This document shows, piece by piece, positions 54,511 to 64,000 of a stretch of DNA of 64,000 bases; position 1 is the stretch's first letter; every line of letters begins with the position of its first letter. Both the position numbers and the translations under genes were made by a program. The notes under the pieces are model-generated. The model made no database searches. It was not told the DNA's origin and saw only the letters and a list, made by a program, of their open reading frames with translations. Origin of the DNA: Hydractinia symbiolongicarpus (lineage: Eukaryota; Cnidaria; Hydrozoa; Anthoathecata; Hydractiniidae); the NCBI RefSeq assembly GCF_029227915.1, contig NC_079884.1, forward strand, positions 2,358,001-2,422,000, in the 5' to 3' direction.

Positions 54511-56614
54511 AGTTTCAAAGACTACATTTCATTGACTTTTTAGCGTTATAAATCCGTTTGAGTTACAACGGTTGCGTCACATATTCGTACCAATATGTTC
54601 TTAGCGAAAGTATTCGGATATTACTAGGTTGCATCGCTTTTAACAGTTAAACGTTTGACTGGGGGATTTAATTGAACTGCTCTTGGACTTTGACCTTATA
54701 AAGGTGACAAATGAGCCAGTTTGACTACAAGAAATAACAGTCTTCTTAATTTGACATGATTGCTGGAACTCAGCGATTACACTGGGCGCTGTGGTAGAGC
54801 TTTGTTATAATAATTAAGATAAATAAGTCATTCTTTACTGTGGGACCAATCCTAGCCGTTAGTTCGCGCTGAAAAAATAGAGACAGTTTCAAAAACTACA
54901 TTTCATTGACTTTCTAACGGTGTCAATCCGTTTGAGTTACAACGGTTGCGTCACAAATTCGTACCAACATGTATTTAGTGATTTTTCCAATATTACTAAG
55001 TTGTATTGCTTTTAACAGGGAAACGATTGACTGTGGGAATAAATTGAACTGATTCTGGACTGTGACTTTATAAATGTCATAATGGACCCAATTGGTATCC
55101 AAGGAATAACTTTCTTCTTAATTTGACGTGAGTGCTGGAATTCAGCGATTACATTAGGCTCTGTCGTAGCGCTTTATTTAAAAACTTAGATAAATAAGTC
55201 TTTTCTTACTGTGGGACCAATCCTGGCCGTTAGCGCGCGCTGAAGATATAGAGACAGTTTCAAAATCTCCATTTCATTGACTTTCTAACGGTCTAAATCC
55301 GTTTGAGTTACAACGGTTGCATCACACATTCGTACCAACATGTATTTAGTGATTTTTTTCCGATATTACTAAGTTGTAACGCTTTCAACAGTGCAACGGT
55401 TGACTGTGGGACTTAATTGAATTGATTTTGGACTTTGACAATATAAATGTTATAAAGGAGACATTTTGACTACAAGAAGTAACATTCTTCTTAATTTGAA
55501 ATGATTGCTGGAACTCAGTGATTACACTGGACGCTGTGGTAGCGCTTTATTTAAAAATTAAGTTAAGTAAGTCATTTTTTACTGTGGGACCAATCCTAGC
55601 CGTTAGCGCGCGCTGAAGATATAGAGACAGTTTTAAGAACTCCATTTCATTGACTTTCTAACGGTATCAATCCGCTTCAGGTACAACAGTTGCGTCGCAT
55701 ATTCGTACCAGCATGTATTTAGCGATATTTATCTCATATTACTAGGTTGCATCGCTTTTACCAGTGAAACGATTCACTGTGGGACTTAATTGAACTGATT
55801 TTGTACTGTGACCTTCTTAATGTTATAAGTGAGACAATTGGACTCAAAGAAATAACATTCTTTTTAATTTGATATGATTGTGGGAACTCAGCGAATACAC
55901 TGGCCCTGTTGTAGCGCTTCATTTAACAATTTAGATAAATAAGTCATTTCTACTTTGGGACCAATCCTCGCCGTTAGCGCACGGTGAAGATATAGAGACA
56001 GATTCAAAATCTCCATTTCATTGACTTTCTAACGGTGTCAATCCGTTTGAGTTACAACGGTTGCATCACACATTCGTACCAACATGTATTTAGTGATTTT
56101 TTTCCGATATTACTTTGTTGTATCGTTTTCAGCAGTGAATCGATTGACTGTGGGACTTAATTGAACTGATTTTGGACTTTGACCTTATAAGTATGATAAA
56201 TGAGACATTTTGACTACAAGAAGTAACATTCTTCTTAATTTGACATGATTGCTGGAACTCAGTGATTACAATGGGCGCTGTGGTAGCGCTTTATTTAAAA
56301 ATTAAGATAAATAAGTCATTTTTTACTGTGGGACCAATCCTAGCTGTTATCGCGCGCTAAAGAAATAGAGACAGTTTCAAAAACTACATTTCATTAACTT
56401 TCTAACGGTGTCAATCCGTTTGAGGTACAACGGTTGCGTCACATCTTCGTACCAACATGTATTTAATGATTTTCTTCCGATATTACTAAGTTGTATTGCT
56501 TTTAACAGTGAAGCAATTGACTGAGGGAATTAATTGAACTGATTTTGGACTGTGACCTTATAAATGTGATAAATGAGCCGATTGGTCTCCAAGGAATAAC
56601 ATTCTTCTTTATTT

Positions 56615-56635
56615 GACATGATTGATTCTTTATTT
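56615..56635 (+). repeat. Deletion-variant monomer junction, copy 10
   Basis: Same scar and markers; counterpart of the 51,098 copy in the second 15-monomer HOR. The upstream monomer has GAAGCAATTGACTGAGGG, a local change not seen in copy 9. Confidence 0.9.
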
Positions 56636-58999
56636 AAAAATTAAGATAAATAAGTCATTTTTTACTGTGGGACCAATCCTAGCCGTAAGCGCGCGCTGAA
56701 GATATAGAGACAGTTTCAAAATCTCCATTTCATTGACTTTCTAACGGTCTAAATCCGTTTGAGTTACAACGGTTGCATCACACATTCGTACCAACATGTA
56801 TTTAGTGATTTTTTTCCGATATTACTAAGTTGTATCGCTTTCAACAGTGCAACGATTGACTGTGGGACTTAATTGAATTGATTTTGGACTTTGAACATAT
56901 AAGTGTTATAAAGGAGACATTTTGACTACAAGAAGTAACATTCTTCTTAATTTAAAATGATTGCTGGAACTCAGTGATTACACTGGGTGCTGTGGTAGCG
57001 CTTCATTTAAAAACTAAGATAAATAAGTCATTTTGCACTCTGGGACCAATACTAGCCGTTATCGCGCGTTGAAGAAACAGAGACAGTTTTAAAAACTAAA
57101 TATCAATGAATTTCTAACGGTATCAGTCCGTTTGAATTACAACGGTTGCGTGACATATTCGTCCCCACATGTATTTAGCGATATTTTTCTGATATTACTA
57201 GGTTGCATCGCTTCTAACAGTGAAACGATTGACTGTGGTACTTAATTGAACTAAATTTGGACTGTGATCTGATAAATGTGATAAATGAGACAATTTGACT
57301 CGAAGAAATAACATTCTTCTTAATTTGACATAATTGCCGGAACTCAGCGATTACACAGGACCCTGTGGTCGCGCTTCATTTAAATATTTAGATAAATAAG
57401 TCATTTTTACTGTTGGACCAATCCTAGCCGTTAGCGCGCGCTAAAGATATAGAGACAGTTTCCAAATCTCCATTTCATTGACTTTCTAACGGTCTAAATC
57501 CGTTTGAGTTACAACGGTTGCATCACACATTCGTACCAACATGTATTTAGTGATTTTTTCCCGATATTACTAAGTTGTATCGCTTTCAACAGTGCAACGA
57601 TTGACTGTGGGACTTAATTGAATTGATTTTTGACTTTGAACATATAAGTGTTATAAAGGAGACATTTTGACTACAAGAAGTAACATTCTTCTTAATTTAA
57701 AATGATTGCTGGAACTCAGTGATTACACTGGGTGCTGTGGTAGCGCTTCATTTAAAAACTAAGATAAATAAGTCATTTTGCACTCTGGGACCAATACTAG
57801 CCGTTATCGCGCGCTGAAGAAACAGAGACAGTTTTAAAAACTAAATATCAATGAATTTCTAACGGTATCAGTCCGTTTGAATTACAACGGTTGCGTGACA
57901 TATTCGTCCCCACATGTGTTTAGCGATATTTTTCTGATATTACTAGGTTGCATCGCTTCTAACAGTGAAACGATTGACTGTGGTACTTAAGTGAACTAAA
58001 TTTGGACTGTGATCTGATAAATGTGATAAATGAGACAATTTGACTCGAAGAAATAACATTCTTCTTAATTTGACATAATTGCCGGAACTCAGCGATTACA
58101 CTGGACCCTGTGGTCGCGCTTCATTTAAATATTTAGATAAATAAGTCATTTCTACTGTTGGACCAATCCTAGCCGTTAGCTCGCGCTGAAGATATAGAGA
58201 CAGTTTCAAAATCTCCATTTCATTGACTTTCTAACGGTCTAAATCCGTTTGAGTTACAACGGTTGCATCACACATTCGTACCAACATGTATTTACTGATT
58301 TTTTTCCGATATTACTAAGTTGTATCGCTTTCAACAGTGCAACGATTGACTGTGGGACTTAATTGAATTGATTTTGGACTTTGAACATATAAGTGTTATA
58401 AAGGAGACATTTTGACTACAAGAAGTAACATTCTTCTTAATTTAAAATGATTGCTGGAACTCAGTGATTACACTGGGTGCTGTGGTAGCGCTTCATTTAA
58501 AAACTAAGATAAATAAGTCATTTTGCACTCTGGGACCAATACTAGCCGTTATCGCGCGCTGAAGAAACAGAGACAGTTTTAGAAACTAAATATCAATGAA
58601 TTTCTAACGGTATCAGTCCGTTTGAATTACAACGGTTGCGTGACATATTCGTCCCCACATGTATTTAGCGATATTTTTCTGATATTACTAGGTTGCATCG
58701 CTTCTAACAGTGAAACGATTGACTGTGGTACTTAACTGAACTAAATTTGGACTGTGATCTGATAAATGTGATAAATGAGACAATTTGACTCGAAGAAATA
58801 ACATTCTTCTTAATTTGACATAATTGCCGGAACTCAGCGAATACACTGGACCCTGTGGTCGCGCTTCATTTAAATATTTAGATAAATAAGTCATTTCTAC
58901 TGTTGGACCAATCCTAGCCGTTAGCGCGCGCTGAAGATATAGAGACAGTTTCAAAATCTCCATTTCATAGACTTTCTAACGGTCTAAATCCGTTTGAGT

Positions 59000-60489
59000 T
59001 ACAACGGTTGCATCACACATTCGTACCAACATGTATTTAGTGATTTTTTTCCGATATTACTAAGTTGTATCACTTTCAACAGTGCAACGATTGACTGTGG
59101 GATTTAATTGAATTGATTTTGGACTTTGACAATATAAATGTTATATAGGAGACATTTTGACTACAAGAAGTAACATTCTTCTTAATTTGAAATAATTGCT
59201 GGAACTCAGTGATTACACTGGGTGCTGTGGTAGCGCTTCATTTAAAAAGTTTGATAAATAAGTCATTTCTACTGTGGGACCAATCCTAGCCGTTAGCGCG
59301 CGCTGAAGATATACAGACAGTTTCAAAATCTTCATTTCATTGACTTTCTAACGGTGTCAATACGTTTGGGTTACAACGGTTGCATCACACATTCGTACCA
59401 ACATATATTTAGTGATGTTTTTCAGATATTACTAAGTTGTATCGCTTTCAACAGTGCAACGATTGACTGTGGGACTTAATTGAACTGATTTTGGACTTTG
59501 ACCTTATAAATGTTATAAAGGAGACATTTTGACTACAAGAAGTAACATTCTTCTTAATTTGACATTATTGCTGGAACTCAGTGATTACACTGGGCGCTGT
59601 GGTAGCACTTTATTAAAAAATTCAGATAAATAAGTCATTTTTTACTGCGGGACCAATCCTAGCCGTTATCGGGCATTGAAGAAATAGAGACAGTTTCAAA
59701 AACTACATTTCATTGACTTTCTAACGGTGTCAATCCGTTTGAGTTACAACGGTTGCATCACACATTCGTACCAACATGTATTTAGTGATTTTTTTCCGAT
59801 ATTACTAAGTTGTATCGCTTTCAACAGTGCAACGATTGACTGTGGGACTTAATTGAATTGATTTTGGACTTTGACAATATAAATGTTATAAAGGAGACAT
59901 TTTGACTACAAGAAGTAACATTCTTCTTAATTTGAAATAATTGCTGGAACTCAGTGATTACACTGGGTGCTGTGGTAGCGCTTCATTTAAAAAGTTTGAT
60001 AAATAAGTCATTTCTACTGTGGGACCAATCCTAGCCGTTAGCGCGCGCTGAAGATATACAGACAGTTTCAAAATCTCCATTTCATTGACTTTCTAACGGT
60101 GTCAATACGTTTGGGTTACAACGGTTGCATCACACATTCGTACCAACATATATTTAGTGATGTTTTTCCGATATTACTAAGTTGTATCGCTTTCAACAGT
60201 GCAACGATTGACTGTGGGACTTAATTGAACTGATTTTGGACTTTGACCTTATAAATGTTATAAAGGAGACATTTTGACTACAAGAAGTAACATTCTTCTT
60301 AATTTGACATTATTGCTGGAACTCAGTGATTACACTGGGCGCTGTGGTAGCACTTTATTAAAAAATTCAGATAAAGAAGTCATTTTTTACTGCGGGACCA
60401 ATCCTAGCCGTTATCGGGAATTGAAGAAATAGAGACAGTTTCAAAAACTACATTTCATTGACTTTCTAACGGTGTCAATCCGTTTGAGT
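59000..60489 (+). repeat. Tandem duplication of a dimer (2 x 745 bp)
   Basis: The pair of monomers marked by AGTTTGATAAATAAGTC and TGCGGGACC with TTATCGGG occurs once in HOR copy 1 (about 53,480-54,225) but twice here, at about 59,000-59,744 and 59,745-60,489. The second copy has small private changes such as ATAAAGAAGTC and TCGGGAATTG near 60,375-60,422. The copies differ slightly, so this is not simply a verbatim assembly repeat. Confidence 0.83.
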
Positions 60490-60740
60490 TACAACGGTTG
60501 CGTCACATATTCATACCAACATGTATTTAGTGATTTTTTCCAATATTACTAAGTTGTATTGCTTTCAACAGTGAAACGATTGACTGTGGGAATTAATTGA
60601 ACTGATTCTGGACTGTGACTTTATAAATGTGATAAATAAGCCAATTGGTCTCCAAGGAATAACTTTCTTCTTAGTTTGACGTGAGTGCTGGAATTCAGCG
60701 ATTACATTAGGCTCTGTCGTAGCCCTTTATTTAAAAACTT

Positions 60741-60770
60741 AGATAAATAAGTCGCACAGAATAAATAAGA
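60741..60770 (+). repeat. Second deletion variant, copy 2
   Basis: Same 34 bp loss, here with AAGTCGCACAGAATAAATAAG, one base different from the copy at 54,481 (GCGCAG against GCACAG). Confidence 0.88.
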
Positions 60771-62876
60771 TCAGTTTCAAAGACTACATTTCATTGACTT
60801 TTTAGCGTTATAAATCCGTTTGAGTTACAACGGTTGCGTCACATATTCGTACCAATATGTTCTTAGCGAAAGTATTCGGATATTACTAGGTTGCATCGCT
60901 TTTAACAGTTAAACGTTTGACTGGGGGATTTAATTGAACTGCTCTTGGACTTTGACCTTATAAAGGTGACAAATGAGCCAGTTTGACTACAAGAAATAAC
61001 AGTCTTCTTAATTTGACATGATTGCTGGAACTCAGCGATTACACTGGGCGCTGTGGTAGAGCTTTGTTATAATAATTAAGATAAATAAGTCATTCTTTAC
61101 TGTGGGACTAATCCTAGCCGTTAGTTCGCGCTGAAAAAATAGAGACAGTTTCAAAAACTACATTTTATTGACTTTCTAACGGTGTCAATCCGTTTGAGTT
61201 ACAACGGTTGCGTCACATATTCGTACCAACATGTATTTAGTGATTTTTCCAATATTACTAAGTTGTATTGCTTTTAACAGTGAAACGATTGACTGTGGGA
61301 ATAAATTGAACTGATTCTGGACTGTGACTTTATAAATGTCATAAATGACCCAATTGGTATCCAAGGAATAACTTTCTTCTTAATTTGACGTGAGTGCTGG
61401 AATTCAGCAATTACATTAGGCTCTGTCGTAGCGCTTTATTTAAAAACTTAGATAAATAAGTCTTTTCTTACTGTGGGACCAATCCTGGCCGTTAGCGCGC
61501 GCTGAAGATATAGAGACAGTTTCAAAATCTCCATTTCATTGACTTTCTAACGGTCTAAATCCGTTTGAGTTACAACGGTTGCATCACACATTCGTACCAA
61601 CATGTATTTAGTGATTTTTTTCCGATATTACTAAGTTGTAACGCTTTCAACAGTGCAACGGTTGACTGTGGGACTTAATTGAATTGATTTTGGACTTTGA
61701 CAATATAAATGTTATAAAGGAGACACTTTGACTACAAGAAGTAACATTCTTCTTAATTTGAAATGATTGCTGGAACTCAGTGATTACACTGGACGCTGTG
61801 GTAGCGCTTTATTTAAAAATTAAGTTAAGTAAGTCATTTTTTACTGTGGGACCAATCCTAGCCGTTAGCGCGCGCTGAAGATATAGAGACAGTTTTAAGA
61901 ACTCCATTTCATTGACTTTCTAACGGTATCAATCCGCTTCAGTTACAACAGTTGCGTCGCATATTCGTACCAGCATGTATTTAGCGATATTTATCTCATA
62001 TTACTAGGTTGCATCGCTTTTACCAGTGAAACGATTCACTGTGGGACTTAATTGAACTGATTTTGTACTGTGACCTTCTTAATGTTATAAGTGAGACAAT
62101 TGGACTCAAAGAAATAACATTCTTTTTAATTTGATATGATTGTGGGAACTCAGCGAATACACTGGCCCTGTGGTAGCGCTTCATTTAACAATTTAGATAA
62201 ATAAGTCATTTCTACTTTGGGACCAATCCTAGCCGTTAGCGCACGGTGAAGATATAGAGACAGATTCAAAATCTCCATTTCATTGACTTTCTAACGGTGT
62301 CAATCCGTTTGAGTTACAACGGTTGCATCACACATTCGTACCAACATGTATTTAGTGATTTTTTTCCGATATTACTTAGTTGTATCGTTTTCAGCAGTGA
62401 ATCGATTGACTGTGGGACTTAATTGAACTGATTTTGGACTTTGACCTTATAAGTATGATAAATGAGACATTTTGACTACAAGAAGTAACATTCTTCTTAA
62501 TTTGACATGATTGCTGGAACTCAGTGATTACAATGGGCGCTGTGGTAGCGCTTTATTTAAAAATTAAGATAAATAAGTCATTTTTTACTGTGGGACCAAT
62601 CCTAGCTGTTATCGCGCGCTAAAGAAATAGAGACAGTTTCAAAAACTACATTTCATTAACTTTCTAACGGTGTCAATCCGTTTGAGGTACAACGGTTGCG
62701 TCACATCTTCGTACCAACATGTATTTAATGATTTTCTTCCGATATTACTAAGTTGTATTGCTTTTAACAGTGAAGCAATTGACTGTGGGAATTAATTGAA
62801 CTGATTTTGGACTGTGACCTTATAAATGTGATAAATGAGCCGATTGGTCTCCAAGGAATAACATTCTTCTTTATTT

Positions 62877-62897
62877 GACATGATTGATTCTTTATTT
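62877..62897 (+). repeat. Deletion-variant monomer junction, copy 11
   Basis: Same scar and markers; counterpart of the 56,615 copy at a 6,262 bp offset in the third, partial HOR copy. Confidence 0.9.
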
Positions 62898-63651
62898 AAA
62901 AATTAAGATAAATAAGTCATTTTTTACTGTGGGACCAATCCTAGCCGTAAGCGCGCGCTGAAGATATAGAGACAGTTTCAAAATCTCCATTTCATTGACT
63001 TTCTAACGGTCTAAATCCGTTTGAGTTACAACGGTTGCATCACACATTCGTACCAACATGTATTTAGTGATTTTTTTCCGATATTACTAAGTTGTATCGC
63101 TTTCAACAGTGCAACGATTGACTGTGGGACTTAATTGAATTGATTTTGGACTTTGAACATATAAGTGTTATAAAGGAGACATTTTGACTACAAGAAGTAA
63201 CATTCTTCTTAATTTAAAATGATTGCTGGAACTCAGTGATTACACTGGGTGCTGTGGTAGCGCTTCATTTAAAAACTAAGATAAATAAGTCATTTTGCAC
63301 TCTGGGACCAATACTAGCCGTTATCGCGCGTTGAAGAAACAGAGACAGTTTTAAAAACTAAATATCAATGAATTTCTAACGGTATCAGTCCGTTTGAATT
63401 ACAACGGTTGCGTGACATATTCGTCCCCACATGTATTTAGCGATATTTTTCTGATATTACTAGGTTGCATCGCTTCTAACAGTGAAACGATTGACTGTGG
63501 GAATTAATTGAACTGATTCTGGACTGTGACTTTATAAATGTGATAAATAAGCCAATTGGTCTCCAAGGAATAACTTTCTTCTTAGTTTGACGTGAGTGCT
63601 GGAATTCAGCGATTACATTAGGCTCTGTCGTAGCCCTTTATTTAAAAACTT

Positions 63652-63681
63652 AGATAAATAAGTCGCACAGAATAAATAAGA
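63652..63681 (+). repeat. Second deletion variant, copy 3
   Basis: Same 34 bp loss with the GCACAG form, so it is closer to the copy at 60,741 than to the one at 54,481. This supports the view that the sequence after the 63,499 jump derives from a copy-2-like unit. Confidence 0.88.
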
Positions 63682-64000
63682 TCAGTTTCAAAGACTACAT
63701 TTCATTGACTTTTTAGCGTTATAAATCCGTTTGAGTTACAACGGTTGCGTCACATATTCGTACCAATATGTTCTTAGCGAAAGTATTCGGATATTACTAG
63801 GTTGCATCGCTTTTAACAGTTAAACGTTTGACTGGGGGATTTAATTGAACTGCTCTTGGACTTTGACCTTATAAAGGTGACAAATGAGCCAGTTTGACTA
63901 CAAGAAATAACAGTCTTCTTAATTTGACATGATTGCTGGAACTCAGCGATTACACTGGGCGCTGTGGTAGAGCTTTGTTATAATAATTAAGATAAATAAG

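Larger units (their letters stand above)
50409..55925 (+). repeat. Fifteen-monomer HOR, copy 1 (5,517 bp)
   Basis: The ACAATTTAGATAAATAAG leader at 50,409 recurs at 55,926 and the intervening markers keep the 5,517 bp offset (51,061 to 56,578; 53,171 to 58,688; 54,121 to 59,638). The length fits 15 monomers minus the two short deletions it contains (at 51,098-51,118 and 54,481-54,510). One local difference is the GCACTCTGGGACCAATAC stretch near 50,806, which is TTTACTGTGGGACCAATCC near 56,323 in the next copy. Confidence 0.87.
55926..62187 (+). repeat. Fifteen-monomer HOR, copy 2, expanded to 17 monomers (6,262 bp)
   Basis: It follows copy 1 at an offset of 5,517 up to about 59,750 and at 6,262 after about 60,383. 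The 745 bp difference is an extra dimer. The unit ends where the ACAATTTAGATAAATAAG leader recurs at 62,188. Rare shared markers include TTATCGGGCATTG, AAGTCGC(G/A)CAGAATAAATA and CGTTAGCGCACGGTG. Confidence 0.87.
1..64000. repeat. Satellite DNA array, ~372 bp monomer, about 172 copies
   Basis: Every part of the window can be aligned to one monomer of about 372-373 bp. Anchors such as GATAAATAAGTCATT, ACTGTGGGAC, GAGACAGTTTCAAAA, AACATGTATTTA and AACATTCTTCTTAATTTGAC return at that spacing from end to end. For example, the leader A-tract recurs at 5, 377, 750 and 1122. All copies read in the same direction; I saw no inverted copy. The hand-counted copy 1-372 is about 37% GC. Both window ends lie inside the array. 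Arrays of this size and purity are known from centromeric and pericentromeric heterochromatin of eukaryotes; that location is inference. I do not recognise the monomer as a named satellite family. Confidence 0.98.
62188..64000 (+). repeat. Fifteen-monomer HOR, copy 3, partial with internal jump
   Basis: 62,188 to about 63,498 follows copy 2 at 6,262 bp. At about 63,499 the text changes from the expected GTGGTACTTAATTG to GTGGGAATTAATTG and then follows 60,588-61,089 at an offset of 2,911 bp. About 3,351 bp, or nine monomers, present in copy 2 are skipped. The window ends inside this copy. Confidence 0.87.

Noticed and set aside
642-58963. The set of 64-99 residue open frames on the minus strand as a protein-coding gene family
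   Set aside because: They recur at the monomer period with the same phase, are broken in most monomers, vary like the rest of the repeat, and have no recognisable domain, intron signals or separate regulatory context. The extended 87-residue versions arise from the AT-rich replacement at 23,408 and 24,530.
1-64000. CRISPR array
   Set aside because: The repeat unit is ~372 bp with no short-repeat and unique-spacer alternation, and there are no cas genes. Everything between anchors is itself repeated.
1-64000. Embedded transposon, LTR or retroviral insertion
   Set aside because: No stretch departs from the monomer for more than a few tens of bases. The only length anomalies are the 37 bp and 34 bp deletions and the AT-rich replacement, none with target duplications or terminal repeats of a mobile element.
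1-64000. TTATAAATG elements as TATA-box promoters and ATAAATAA as polyadenylation signals
   Set aside because: Such AT-rich words occur once or more in nearly every monomer simply because the monomer contains them. Nothing in the sequence shows transcription starts or ends there.

Overview
The whole 64 kb window is one uninterrupted, head-to-tail satellite DNA array. About 172 copies of a ~372-373 bp AT-rich monomer follow one another in the same orientation from the first base to the last. The copy I counted by hand (1-372) is about 37% GC. I see no unique sequence, transposon, RNA gene or convincing protein-coding gene. All recurring open frames are minus-strand shadows at a fixed phase of the monomer. 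An array this long and pure is typical of a eukaryotic centromeric, pericentromeric or other heterochromatic block in a long-read assembly. The host cannot be named from the sequence. The monomer is not CpG-depleted (about 15 CpG in the copy at 1-372, against about 12-13 expected), which argues weakly for a genome without strong germline CpG methylation, as in many invertebrates.

Monomer anatomy, in coordinates of the copy at 1-372: an A/T-tract leader; a first ACTGTGGGAC (36-45); a GC-rich palindrome AGCGCGCGCT (60-69) bracketed by the inverted pair CCGTTA/TAACGG; a well-conserved block TTACAACGGTTGCGTCACA...TTCGTACCAACATGTATTTA; a second ACTGTGGGAC (231-240); and a variable GC-richer box (about 340-373) that can form a short dyad. 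The two ACTGTGGGAC motifs are 195 and then 178 bp apart, so the monomer is close to two nucleosome repeats.

Layout by higher-order repeat (HOR): (A) 1-11,540, an 11/12-monomer HOR with a 4,099 bp period; (B) 11,541-12,309, divergent single monomers; (C) 12,310-14,540, dimers of ~745 bp growing into trimers of 1,117 bp (13,632-16,230); (D) 16,231-19,203, two nearly identical tetramers of 1,489 bp; (E) 19,204-22,690, short-period and partly monomeric repeats; (F) 22,691-35,867, a heavily recombined mosaic with 1,122, 1,489 and ~4,063 bp periods; (G) 35,868-43,995, two nearly identical 4,064 bp HOR copies; (H) 43,996-46,690, dimers of ~745 bp; (I) 46,691-50,408, a 7-mer of 2,608 bp; (J) 50,409-64,000, a 15-monomer HOR of 5,517 bp, its second copy expanded to 6,262 bp and its third cut short by a recombination junction at about 63,499.

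The biology visible here is array evolution: unequal exchange, monomer-sized gains and losses, and spread of two short deletion variants and one AT-rich replacement variant as markers. The most useful leads are the clustering of recombination junctions at one monomer phase, the preserved dyad in a box whose sequence changes, and the deletion of that box in one propagating variant. HOR borders were found by matching diagnostic variants by eye and are good to a few tens of bases.
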